Translations under genes and position numbers: made by a program
The notes under the pieces: model-generated
Seen by the model: only the letters and a program-made list of their open reading frames with translations
The model's database searches: none
What the model was told of the DNA's origin: nothing
Shown: positions 35,061 to 49,200 of the stretch, piece by piece
Position numbering within the stretch: position 1 is the first letter of the stretch
Layout of the letters: every line of letters starts with the position of its first letter
Source of the DNA: Archivesica marissinica
Taxonomy: Eukaryota > Mollusca > Bivalvia > Venerida > Vesicomyidae
Length of the DNA stretch: 64,000 nt
NCBI GenBank assembly: GCA_014843695.1
Contig: CM026403.1
Span: 1,430,460 to 1,494,459, forward strand
Reading direction: 5' to 3'

Positions 35061-35951
35061 TGTAATATAAGATTGTAGCTTGTCTGTATACTTATACATT
35101 TAGCGTTACTCTTTCGCTACAAATTTTAGAATTATGGATTTTACCATCATGGGTGAACAAAAATAATCCTTCACATATTGCACTAATTATTCCAATATTT
35201 CGCACATATGCATACCAAATTTACATTTTACCTCAGTTTTACCACAGTTGTTGGTGTCAGTATGGTTGATAATGAAAGTTATTGAGAAATAACGTGTGTG
35301 AAATAAATCGCATATTTTCACTGGTAACATCACTATAGTGAAATGTTGGTGTCACTATTGTGTTATGTTTCATAGATTAGTGGGTTTCATTGAAGTACAT
35401 TTATAATCAATACATTATGCGTCTATGCATTTCGATCTGTAACACTGACAGTTGTGGGATATTATCATATACACTAAGCCGTTTGTGCCACTTTAAGTCC
35501 ACAAACGAATTTTATAAATTTACTATTTGCACAATGCCATTATTTTACATATTGGATCCGTTTGAAGCTTATATCTTACTTAAAACAAACATATTTATAT
35601 AACAAGATCTTACTAATTATAATTGTAGTTCGTACATTTACGGATATGATTTAATATAATAGGCCCTACTCTGACGTTCTGAAATCAGTACAATATTAAT
35701 ATGAATGCACTGCATGTACAAATGTCTGTGTTTTAAGTATAGTTATACCCACAGCTGGACTGGCTTTAACGACTACCTGTCGTCCATCAATCTTGGAATA
35801 ACGTTGGCTATTTATCCAGCATTACACATCTATACTCTATTGTTATGTTATGTCTGTAGTATTATATGTAAATCGTTAACATCGTAAACTATTGCTGTCC
35901 CCAAGATAAGAAACCTCGAATATGTATAGTGTGTGTTTGTTTATTATAGTA
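35061..35951. other. Non-coding spacer
   Basis: Short frames exist but none shows a domain or splice-supported exon. Confidence 0.45.
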
Positions 35952-36192
35952 TCAACCCTATTTAAAGGGCCAGCCAGTTCTGACTCATGAGACACGTATT
36001 TTTATGAACATCAGTACTTCCCGAATCCGATGCTTGTATGCCAGGTACCATGCTGGTAGGCAATCTGTAACCATTATTTAACTAGCTAGAGGCTCACCAA
36101 CCGGCCATATCAGAACGAACCCCTAACGAGATTCGAACCTTCGACCTCCCGCTCCGTAGGCGGACGCCTTAACCAATACGCCACGGAGACGG
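35952..36192 (-). mobile_element. SINE-E copy, minus strand
   Basis: tRNA-derived. Minus-strand head GTCTCCGTGGCGTATTGGTT, CGCCTACGGAGCGGGAGGTC (Arg-like CTACGGA loop, tentative), B box GGTTCGAATCTCG. Body runs to GGCTGGCCCTTTAAATAGGG. Forms an inverted pair with 36366-36595. Confidence 0.82.
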
Positions 36193-36365
36193 TTTATTTA
36201 TACCTACAGTATTATAAAACTTAATTATTCATGTTGATACATATTTATCCTGATACTATCAAAAGTAATTGTTGTTGATTTTGTACCTGTAAATTATATG
36301 TATGTATGTATAGTCGATGGTTTGTAAACTATTCTATGGGAGGAAATATGGATTACATTATAGTA

Positions 36366-36595
36366 CTTTGCCCGTGGCCTAGTAGTAAGGCATCCGCATA
36401 CGGAGCGGGAGGTGCGAACCTAGTCGGTGGTTCATTCTGACGTGGCCAGTTTGTGAACCGCCAGTTAGATAAATAATGGCTACCGATTGCCGGTTGTATC
36501 AACCTGACGCCTGACCTGCAATGATATGATACTGATGTTCATAATAGGTGTCTCATAAGTCAGACATTGCTGGCCCATTCATTAGAATCTCAGCT
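36366..36595 (+). mobile_element. SINE-E copy, plus strand
   Basis: Head CCGTGGCCTAGTAGTAAGGC, CATACGGAGCGGGAGG, body AAATAATGGCTACCGATTGCC, ACTGATGTTCATAATAGG, end TGCTGGCCCATTCATTAGAA. More diverged than its partner; the B box is damaged. Confidence 0.8.
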
Positions 36596-36868
36596 AAACA
36601 ATTTATAGTATGCAGTATGGTACACTGTCACATTAATGTCAGGATCAACGGCAAGTAAAGACGATATTCAATTAACCATACGTTTCGTAAGTTGGTTAAT
36701 ACATGGTGTTTAGAAATCACCATCATTTGAGCAATTAACACATCTTTGTCCGTTTCTTCCCCATGAAATACCTTTCGTCTTCACACCCAGTCCACGCTTT
36801 CTGTCTGTTGACCTATCACCATTTCTAGCTTTTGGCATCCTCCGTGGCGTACCATAAGGCTCCGTGTC
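36596..36868 (-). other. 3' flank of the aminotransferase-like gene
   Basis: On the minus strand the frame stays open for 52 codons beyond the TAG (to TAA at 36710-36712). No clear polyadenylation signal was chosen. Confidence 0.5.
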
Positions 36869-37214
36869 CTAGTCCTCATTCAGATGGCGGTATCCGTTTG
36901 TGTGACTTGCAATGTCCTCATCGTCGGACATAATCTGTCTATCTGAGGAAGTATCTCTCCCTTGTACCCTCGGCAAGAAATGGCTATCTCTCTGAGCGTG
37001 AATGTGCTTTCTGTCAAGAGGTCTCGAACTCGTATATCCGTTTGTTCCGGAAGCGCGGTTTCTATATGCCGCTCGATTTTGTATCTGTCTAATTGATGGC
37101 AACTGTGTGCCACCCAACCTCGCCGTGATCCTTGGACCTTCGGTGTCACTATGGTAACCACTCTCTGTTTCTGAGTCGGAATAGAAAGACGGCTTTTGAA
37201 GCTTAAAAGGCAAC
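36869..37214 (-). CDS. Aminotransferase-like terminal coding exon
   Basis: 346 nt ending TAG. Acceptor CTCCTCTTATTTTAG. Encodes LPFKLQKPSFYSDSETESGY onward: low-complexity, Ser/Arg/Asp-rich, presumably disordered, ending GYRHLNED. The codon at the junction (AG|G, Arg) is completed here. Confidence 0.85.
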
Positions 37215-40200
37215 CTAAAATAAGAGGAGGCATGTGTGTTAGTAACATAGTTCAATGACAGAAACATAGCTTGGCTAAAACAAGCATGCTGTTTGGTATC
37301 TTGGCATACCGTATACACGGCTGCTGTAGACTCGAATCCCATTGGGTGTGTCGAAATGTTTCAAATGATGAAGCTAGCCAGTTGGCTTGTGGAACGTCGA
37401 TGGTTGTACCAGAGTGCACATCCGTGTCTGACATACTAGTCGTAGGGGCACCGTGGTCTTCATCCACCAATAATAGCTGGGCAGTCACAATATGACCTAA
37501 GCTCGTGTTGCGACCATAATCTCCAAATATAAGTAAATCACTGGGAGTGTAGTTTATACAATATTACCTTCGCTTAATTCCGAAACAAGTTCTTACAACT
37601 TATATTAATCACTCTCGAGACCTCATTCCTGATGGAATCCATCGCCACGATGGAGACAAAAGAGTCAACGCGGAATTTAAATGCCTTGCCTACGGGCACA
37701 ATCGTACCGGCTCTAGCGGGGCTCGCACTCCGGGCTTCTCCCACCTGAAGTGAACTCGCTACCACTGCTCCAGCACGAATCCCAAAACTGGCAATTTCGT
37801 GAACATGATTCAATATATGCGTGTACATTCCTGACTAAATGGCGTGCTTGTATGTGTTTAAATTACACGGATAGTAATATTTAGACTTGTTTCGGAATAT
37901 ACCTGTATGGTTTTCTCTCCAGGTAGGTTTTATCCCTGTCTGTTAGAATGTGGGTTGCCTCGAATGGAGTAAGGAACCACTTCAGTCCACGTTTGTCTTT
38001 TGGTAGGCTTTCCCGTAATGTAAGAGACGCGGATGAGATTCTTGACCGGGTGTACATGCTGTCGGCCTCTTTGTACACTTCTCTAGCCGCTTTTAGAACG
38101 TCCTTTAGATGAAAAAGTTATATATACCAGTACAAATAACATGTAATTATGGATAAACAGTACAAGAAGGTATGAATCTTTTGGAGATCCAGCTTGCATT
38201 ATAATGTGCCGGACTCTTCCAGAATTATTTTAGCTTGTATTACGGACTCTTGGAGAACCAGCTTGCATTATAATGTGCCGGACTCTTCCAGAATCAGTTA
38301 AGCTTATATGATACCGGGACTCTTGCAGAACCAGCTTGCATTATGTACAGGACTCTTGCAGAACCAGTTAAGCTTGTATGACGGGATTCTTGCAGAATCA
38401 GTTAAGCTTATATGACGGGACTCTTGCAGAACCAGCTTGCATTATGTACAGGACTCTTGCAGAACCAGTTAAGCTTGTATGACGGGATTCTTGCAGAATC
38501 AGTTAAGCTTATATGACGGGACTCTTGCAGAACCAGCTTGCATTATGTACAGGACTCTTGCAGAACCAGTTAAGCTTGTATGACGGGATTCTTGCAGAAT
38601 CAGTTAAGCTTATATGACGGGACTCTTGCAGAACCAGCTTGCATTATGTACAGGACTCTTGCAGAACCAGTTAAGCTTGTATGACGGGATTCTTGCAGAA
38701 TCAGTTAAGCTTATATGACGGGACTCTTGCAGAACCAGCTTGCATTATGTACAGGACTCTTGCAGAACCAGTTAAGCTTGTATGACGGGATTCTTGCAGA
38801 ATCAGTTAAGCTTATATGACGGGACTCTTGCAGAACCAGCTTGCATTATGTACAGGACTCTTGCAGAACCAGTTAAGCTTGTATGACGGGATTCTTGACG
38901 AAGTAGCTTGCATTATGTGCAGGACTCTTGCAGAACCAGTTAAGCTTGTATGACGGGATTCTTGACGAAGTAGCTTGCACTATGTGCAGAACTCTTGCAG
39001 AATCAGCTTAGCTTGTATGACGGACTCTTGGAGAACAAGTGGGCTCTTGAACAGCCATCTTACCTTATATGAAAGAGCCTTGTCCGATGTTGTCGCTTGA
39101 TCTGGAGAATCTGCGTGAGTTTCAGATATTACGTGTTGAAGGCTCTTCAAGTTACTCGATGCCGTATTCGCGAATGATTTATGGTACCATGAAGCTGACT
39201 TCAAGTCGAATGAGTACTGAAAACACGATATATAGTGAATCAGGTATACAGACGTCATAGTGATTGAATAAGATAGACTAATAATAATAATAATACAGTT
39301 AGATTGACGTACGAGTGATTAAATCGTAATCGTATAGACTGTTATAATAGTGACTGAAGAAGATAGTTTGATTTCTTAGATATAGGAATCAGAGATCGGC
39401 GTCTAATTGGGTGAATCAGATATACGGACGTCCACGAGAGACGTCAGAGAGGCTGACTCAATTAGAGAGACGGATTGATTCAGACATACTGAAGTCCTAA
39501 TCATTAAACCAGATAGACTAATATAATATTGATTAAATTAGATATCCCGACATCCTAATGTCTGAATATTATGGACTTATGTCCGAGATATTGAATCGCA
39601 TAGACTCGTATCCTAATGTCAGAATATTATGGACTTATGTCCGAGATATTGAATCGCATGGATTCGCGTCCCAATGAACAAATATGATATTCTTGTAATT
39701 GAATCAGATGAACTGACGTGCTAGTGAGTGCCCATGCTATATACTAATGTATTGTCTATTTAATGTGTTGGTGTACTTTCAAATGATATGCAATTTCAGA
39801 ATTCAGTTTTAAATGAAAAAGACCAATCTTACATAACATAGATCATAACAATAGACAGAAACAGAAATAAAGATTTGGCGCTCGCATACATTATTATTTT
39901 TGCTATCTCTTTACATAATAAATTGGCATATATTGAATGTATATTCAGTTTGGAACGGTCGATTTTATACATACGAACCATATAACACCATTATAATGAT
40001 TTCATAATTTAGACCGCACCCATAAAACAGCTAAATTTCAGTGATGCAATCGATATTTAAAGCGACATTACATCGCAGCAAGGCCCAACAATGTGCTTTG
40101 ACGTATAAATGTATAAATAGCATTGCTACTACAAAATCTTCCGAAATAATTCGAACAACTAACATCCTACACATAAACAGTGTTTTGTGGTATACAAACT

Positions 40201-43200
40201 CTCAAAAATGAAAGTAGGGTTTCATATAAAGATCGGTTACTCTCCTGAATTGATGATTGTTTACTATTGGAGTATATACCAAACTACAGTTGCTTAGAGA
40301 TATTTTAAATCGTATTAGTCCAACAATGAATATGCGCAGGTAACAAAGGGTGAGATATAACGGTAAATCTGTACCATAAATCGTGTTATTCATGTTGTAC
40401 ACATTGCAATACGCATGAATGTTTACCCTATAATATTAAGTTTGTTATGTCAACAAACGTCGTATACGACGTTTGTTTATTAGTTGAAATACTCCGCTTT
40501 TGATGCAACTATTTGGGAAAACAATTATACCATATAATAGGAAAATACATTCTGTAGAAATTTGCGTTTGGATTCACTTTAGTGTCGCTTTAATGATTTA
40601 TGTAACGATTTGAAGCTACTACATTATGACCAAACTATGAAATAATTCTAACCTAACATACCAGATATACATACATGTAATATTATTCATTTTATCAATA
40701 TCTTTATGCTATAAATACATACCTGTGGTAACAGCTTCCAGCCGTATTTGGTAACCATATTAACAGCTTGTATAACAAATTCAACCGTCTCGTCATCGAT
40801 GAAGTAGGCCAAGTTGATCCTTGTGAATCCTGGCCTGAAGATAATAGTAGATTACAAGCATCGCAGGTTATGTGCATACAATGACGAACGAAGTAAATCA
40901 AGATTGAAAAGTTTCAAAATATCATAAGAATACCGCACTTGATTCATTAAAACGCTTGATACATTAAAACGCTGGATACATTAAAACGCTTGATACATTA
41001 AAAAAACGCTTGATACATTAAAACGCTTGATACATTAAAACGCTTGATACATTAAAACGCTTGATACATTAAAACGCTTGATACATTAAAACGCTTGATA
41101 CATTAAAACCCTTGATACATTAAAGCGCTCGATACATTAAAACGCTCGATACATTAAAACGCTTGATACATTAAAACGCTTGATACATTAAAACGCTTGA
41201 TACATTAAAACGCTTGATACATTAAACGCTTGATTCATTAAAACACTTGATACATTAAAACGCTTGATACATTAAAGCGCTCGATACATTAAAACGCTCG
41301 ATACATTAAAACGCTTGATACATTAAAACGCTTGATACATTAAAACGCTTGATACATAAAACGCTCGATACATTAAAACGCTTGATACATTAAAACGCTT
41401 GATACATTAAAACGCTCGATACATTAAAACGCTTGATACATTAAAACGCTTGATACATTAAAACGCTTGATACATTAAAACGCTCGATACATTAAAACGC
41501 TCCATACATTAAAACGCTCCATACATTAAAACGCTCCATACATTAAAATGCTTGATACATTAAAACGCTTGATACATTAAAAGATTCATACATTAAAACG
41601 CTCGATACATTAAAACGCTCCATACATTAAAACGCTTGATACATTAAAACGCTCCATACATTAAAAGCTTGATACATTAAAACGTAACATAAACTGATAC
41701 ATTAAAACGCTCCATACATTAAAACCTCATACATTAAAAGCTATACATTAAAACGCTCGATACATTAAAACGCTCGATACATTAAAACGCTTGATACATT
41801 AAAACGCTTGATACATTAAACGCTTGATTCATTAAAACGCTTGATACATTAAAACGCTTGATACATTAAACACTCCATACATTAAAACGCTCCATACATT
41901 AAAATGCTCCATACATTAAAACGCTCCATACATTAAAATGCTTGATACGTTAAAACGCTTGATACATTAAACGCTCCATACATTAAAACGCTCCATACAT
42001 TAAAACGCTCCATACATTAAAACGTTTGATACATTAAAACGATTGATACATTAAAACGCTCGATACATTAAAACGCTCCATACATTAAAACGCTCCATAC
42101 ATTAAAACGCTCCATACATTAAAACGCTCCATACATTAAAATGCTTGATACATTAAAACGCTTGATACATTAAACGCTCCATACATTAAAACGCTCCATA
42201 CATTAAAACGCTCCATACATTAAAACGTTTGATACATTAAAACGATTGATACATTAAAACGCTCGATACATTAAAACGCTCCATACATTAAAACGCTACA
42301 TACATTAACACACTCGATACATTAAAACACTCCATACATTAAAATGCTTGATACATTAAAACACTCGACATAATTAAAACGCTCCATACATTAAAACGCT
42401 CGATACATTAAAACGCTCCATACATTAAAATGCTTGATACATTAAAACGCTCGATACATTAAAAAGCTCCATACATTAAAACGATTGATATATTAAAACG
42501 CTCGATACATTAAAACGCTTGATACATTAAAACGCTTGATACATTAAAACGCTCGATACATTAAAACGATTGATATATTAAAACGCTCGATACATTAAAA
42601 CGCTTGATACATTAAAACGCTTGATACATTAAAACGCTCGATACATTAAAACGTTTGATACATTAAAACGCTTGATACATTAAAACGCTCCATACATTAA
42701 AACGCTCGATACATTAAAACGCTCCATACATTAAAACGCTTGATACATTAAAACGCTCCATACATTAAAATGCTTGATACATTAAAACGCTCCATACATT
42801 AAAACACTCGATACATTAAAACACTCCATACTTTAAAATGCTTGATACATTAAAACACTCGATACATTAAAACGCTCCATACATTAAAACGCTCGATACA
42901 TTAAAACGCTCCATACATTAAAACGCTTGATACATTAAACGCTTGATTCATTAAAACGCTTGATACATTAAAATGCTTGATACATTAAAGCGCTCGATAC
43001 ATTAAAACGCTCGATACATTAAAACGCTTGATACATTGAAACGCTTGATACATTAAAGCGCTCGATACATAAAACGCTCGATACATTAAAACGCTTGATA
43101 CATTAAAACGCTTGATACATTAAAACGCTCGATACATTAAAACGCTTGATACATTAAAACGCTCGGTACATTAAAACGCTTGATACATTAAAAGGTTTGA

Positions 43201-46200
43201 TACATTAAAACGCTCCATACATTAAAACGCTCCATACATTAAAACGCTCCATACATTAAAACGCTCCATACATTAAAATGCTTGATACATTAAAACGATT
43301 GATACATTAAAACGATTGATACATTAAAACGCTCCATACATTAAAACGCTCCATACATTAAAACGCTCCATACATTAAAATGCTTGATACATTAAAACGA
43401 TTGATACATTAAAACGCTCGATATATTAAAATGCTTGATACATTAAAACGCTTGATACATTAAAACGCTTGATACATTAAACGCTTGATTCATTAAAACG
43501 CTTGATACATTAAAACGCTTGATACATTAAAACGCTCCATACATTAAAACGCTCCATACATTAAAACGCTCCATACATTAAAATGCTTGATACATTAAAA
43601 CGATTGATACATTAAAACGATTGATACATTAAAACGCTCGATACATTAAAACGCTCCATACATTAAAACGCTCCATACATTAAAACGCTCAATACATTAA
43701 AATGCTTGATACATTAAAACGATTGATACATTAAAACGCTCGATATATTAAAATGCTTGATACATTAAAACGCTTGATACATTAAAACGCTTGATACATT
43801 AAACGCTTGATTCATTAAAACGCTTGATACATTAAAACGCTTGATACATTAAAACGCTCCATACATTAAAACGCTCCATACATTAAAACGCTTGATACAT
43901 TAAACGCTCGATACATTAAAACGCTTGATACATTAAAACGCTCGATACATTAAAACGCTCCATACATTAAAACGCTTGATACATTAAAACGCTCGATACA
44001 TTAAAACGCTCGATACATTAAAACGCTCCATACATTAAAACGCTCGATACATTAAAACGCTCGATACATTAAAACGCTCCATACATTAAAATGCTTGATA
44101 CATTAAAACGCTCCATACATTAAAACACTCGATACATTAAAACGCTCCATACATTAAAATGCTTGATACATTAAAACACTCCATACATTAAAACGCTCCA
44201 TACATTAAAATGCTTGATACATTAAAACGCTCCATACATTAAAACACTCGATACATTAAAACGCTCCATACATTAAAACGCTTGATACATTAAAACACTC
44301 CATACATTAAAACGCTCCATACATTAAAACGCTCCATACATTAAAACGCTTGATACATTAAAACGCTCCATACATTAAAACGATTGATACATTAAAATGC
44401 TTGATACATTAAAACGCTCGATACATTAAAACGCTCCATACATTAAAACGATTGATATATTAAAACGCTCGATACATTAAAACGCTTGATACATTAAAAC
44501 GCTTGATACATTAAAACGCTCGATACATTAAAACGATTGATATATTAAAACGCTCGATACATTAAAACGCTTGATACATTAAAACGCTTGATACATTAAA
44601 ACGCTCGATACATTAAAACGTTTGATACATTAAAACGCTTGATACATTAAAACGCTCCATACATTAAAACGCTCGATACATTAAAACGCTCCATACATTA
44701 AAACGCTTGATACATTAAAACGCTCCATACATTAAAATGCTTGATACATTAAAACGCTCCATACATTAAAACACTCGATACATTAAAACACTCCATACTT
44801 TAAAATGCTTGATACATTAAAACACTCTATACATTAAAACTCTCCATACATTAAAACGCTTGATACATTAAACGCTTGATTCATTAAAACGCTTGATACA
44901 TTAAAACGCTTGATACATTAAAGCGCTCGATACATTAAAACGCTCGATACATTAAAACGCTTGATACATTGAAACGCTTGATACATTAAAGCGCTCGATA
45001 CATAAAACGCTCGATACATTAAAACGCTTAATACATTAAAACGCTTGATACATTAAAACGCTCGATACATTAAAACGCTTGATACATTAAAACGCTCGGT
45101 ACATTAAAACGCTTGATACATTAAAAGGTTTGATACATTAAAACGCTCCATACATTAAAACGCTCCATACATTAAAACGCTCCATACATTAAAATGCTTG
45201 ATACATTAAAACGCTCGATACATTAAAAGCTCCATACATTAAAACGCTCGATACATTAAAACGCTCGATACATTAAAACGCTTGATACATTAAAACGCTC
45301 CATACATTAAAATGCTTGATACATTAAAACGCTCCATACATTAAAACACTCGATACATTAAAACGCTCCATACATTAAAATGCTTGATACATTAAAACAC
45401 TCGATACATTAAAACGCTCCATACATTAAAACGCTCGATACATTAAAACGCTCGATACATTAAAACGCTCGATACATTAAAACGCTCCATACATTAAAAC
45501 GCTCGATACATTAAAACGCTCCATACATTAAAACGCTTGATACATTAAAATGCTTGATACATTAAAACGCTTGATACATTAAAACGCTCGATACATTAAA
45601 ACGCTCGATACATTAAAACGCTCCATACATTAAAACGCTTGATACATTAAAACGCTCGATACATTAAAACGCTCGATACATTAAAACGCTCCATACATTA
45701 AAACGATTGATACATTAAAACGCTCGATTCATTAAAACGCTTGATACATTAAAACGCTTGATACATTAAAACGCTCGATACATTAAAACGTTTGATACAT
45801 TAAAACGCTCGATACATTAAAACGCTCCATACATTAAAACGCTCGATACATTAAAACGCTCCATACATTAAAACGCTTGATACATTAAAACACTCCATAC
45901 ATTAAAATGCTTGATACATTACAACGTTTGATACATTAAAACGCTTGATACATTAAAATGCTTGATACATTAAAACGCTTGATACATATGATACATAAAA
46001 ACGCTTGATACATTAAAATGCTTGATACATTAAAACGCTTGATACATAAAAACGCTTGATACATTAAAACGCTTGATAATCTTTATCTTCTGGCAAAATT
46101 GTCAGAAACTCAATATGCCTAATTAATAGTATCGATGTTAAAATCCTGTCCTGTGGTAGAGCGTCGGATTTGGAATCGATCGGTACTGGGTTCGATACTC

Positions 46201-49200
46201 GGTCAGGCCACGTAAGGCACCTAACACACATTGCTTAGTACTGGTTAACCACTTAGGTCGGCTAAGTTTGCCCAGGAAAACATGCATACGACCCGCAAGG
46301 GGTTTGACATTAATGGAACATACTTACAAATATATTTATTTGGCTGACCAAGCAAAATATATCAACGCTTGTTCCCAGGCTATTACTATGTACGTACTAG
46401 ATATTGTCTAACACTAGCAACATGATCATTAACAACACAGCATCGTTAAGTTGATTATGTCGTATTTAGTTACCTATTGGTACAACTACAATGTTTGGAA
46501 ATAGAAACCTATGATTGAAATGATGTTGATAATCGTAGAATCGATACAATATATTATTTATGCAACCCATATCATTAACAAGAAAACACTATTGGATATT
46601 TATACATATAAATAAGTAATAGTTTAGTTTATACAAATTTATTTTAGCTCGATTGCGAAACAAGTTCTTTCAACTTATATTAATCACTCTCGAGACCTCA
46701 TTCCTGATGGAATCCATCGGCATGAAGGAGAGAGAAGAGGCATTGTGGAATTTAAATGCCTTGCATAAGGGCACAATCGTAATGGCTCCAGCGGGGCTCG
46801 AACTCAAGACCTTTCGCACCTGAAGCGAATGTGCATCCACTGCGCTATCACGACTTCCACTATATAAATATAAATATGTAATAGAAGGACGATTGAAAAC
46901 TCACTCTGCATAATACACACTCGGATAGTGTATTGAGTGAATGTATATAAATATGTAATAGAAGGACGATTGAAAACTCACTCTGCATAATACACACTCG
47001 GATAGTGTATTGAGTGAATGTATATAAATATGTAATAGAAGGACGATTGAAACCTCACTCTGCATAATACACACGCGGATAGTGTATTGAGTGAAAAAAA
47101 AAAAAAAAAAAAACCACCCAAAACACACCAAAACATGTATATAAATATGTAATAGAAGGAAGATTGAAAACTCACTCTGCATAATACACACTCGGATAGT
47201 GTATTGAGTGAATGTATATAAATATGTAATAGAAGGAAGATTGAAAACTCACTCTGCATAATACACACGCGGATAGTGTATTGAGCCAATGCATTTACAT
47301 TATAAAGTGTATACTTTAGTAACTAAATGCAAACATGTAAACATAACATGAAACCTTGTCCAGCATAATAGTATACACTACATCCCTGCTGTAACATCCG
47401 CAAATCATATGGGAACCAATTATTGTTGCAGAATTTCAACTACGTAATTAGATTGACCGGGCCATTTCTGGATTCCAGCTGAAGCCTGTATCTCTATGCA
47501 CACATCAGTAAAAGCTTGGAAAAAGTAAAAGTTTCCGAAAACAATTGGACAATTGTAATACCTATAATAAGAATGCATAGCAGTATTTCACAGACAGACT
47601 GGAACCCAGGCTAATATAGTAGAAACCATTGATTCATACACTGGTAAATTATAATACAAATGTATCTTATAATGTGATTTGAGATGAATATTCAAATCGA
47701 CGTTTGTGGAATAAACCATCATTCAAGTTGTCCGATTAGTGTAGTGGTTAGCACGCTGGCTTCTCACCAATGCAACCCAGATTCGATCCTCGGACCGGGA
47801 AGTATATGAAATGGTATTGTGGTCGCAATATCGGACAGGTGGGTTGTCTCCGGATAGTCCGGTTCCAACACGAATAACCAAATATACGCTTTCATCTGCG
47901 CCAGGGAAAGTGATTAATACAAGTTGTTAACGTTTCTTCGTCATCATTGTATAATATTAATAAAGTTGTCCGATTAGCGTAATGGTTAGCGCGCTCGCTT
48001 CTCACCAATGCAACCCGGGTTCGATCCTCGGACCGGGAAGTATGTGAGATGGTACGATGGTCGCCATATCGGACAGGTGTGTTTTCTCTGCGTACTCCGG
48101 TTTACTCCCACATGAATGACCACATTTACGCTTTCATCCGCGCAAACGAGAGTGATTCATATAAGTTGTTCCAACACTTGCTTCGCAATCGTTGTAAAAT
48201 AAATAAAGTTTAAACTTTAAAATAATAAAGTTTATCCTGTTTTTATTAATCACTAGTACATAGGACTTACTTCATTATTTCCAATGGGACATGTGATGAT
48301 CCATAGCTCTGCTTCCTATATATCCGAATACAATACAATATAATGTTTTAAAGCGGAATTACATCACACACAAAAACAAATACAATGCATTTTGTCAAGT
48401 ATAAATGCATTGCTACTACAAATTCTTCTGAATACATTCGAACACTAACATTGAACCAATAAACAGTGTGTTTGTGGTCTATAAGCTTTCAAAATTGAAA
48501 GTATGATTTCATATAACGATCATCCATGCTCCTGAATTGACGTTTGTTTGTCATCGGAGTCAATACTAAGCGCGAGATAATGTCGTTTAGGGATAATTTA
48601 ACTAAGATTAGTCTACAAATAAATATCACTGGCACAAATGTGAGATATAACGGTAAATATGTACCATAACACATGTTATTCAGATTACACGTGTTGTATT
48701 ACGCATGGATGTATATCCTATTTACATTATTTTGTTATGTAAACAAACCGCGAATACGACGTTTGTTTATTTGTTGACATATTAAGTTTTTGAGGCAAAT
48801 ATTGGGAAACAATATAATTCTACCATATAATAGGAAAATACATTCTGTAGAAATTCGATCTGAAAACGTTAATATAGGTTGAAGCGTTCAAGTGAGTTTT
48901 CTTGTTAAATAAAGTCTTTATTATTATTATTATTATTATTATTAAGCAATATGAAATACTGATGGATTTGTACGTTGTGTTGACTACATTTATATATACA
49001 GTCTTCATCCGTTATGTCGGCTTCCGTAGGACCGAACATAATACTTCGACATAATCGAAGTTTGACTTAACGAAAGTCGATATAGACAGATCCAGTTATA
49101 TGTAATGTGATAGTGTCTGAAACAGGACTTTGATCCGACTTAGAGATGACCGGATAATTCGACATAACCGACTTTGACATAACGGATGTAGGCTGTAGAT

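Noticed and set aside
36880..37248. Second minus-strand frame over the terminal exon
   Set aside because: It is out of phase with the exon chain; the other frame joins in phase with the exon at 37903.
40936..46075. CRISPR-like array of regularly spaced repeats
   Set aside because: The 17-bp unit is contiguous with no unique spacers; eukaryotic satellite.
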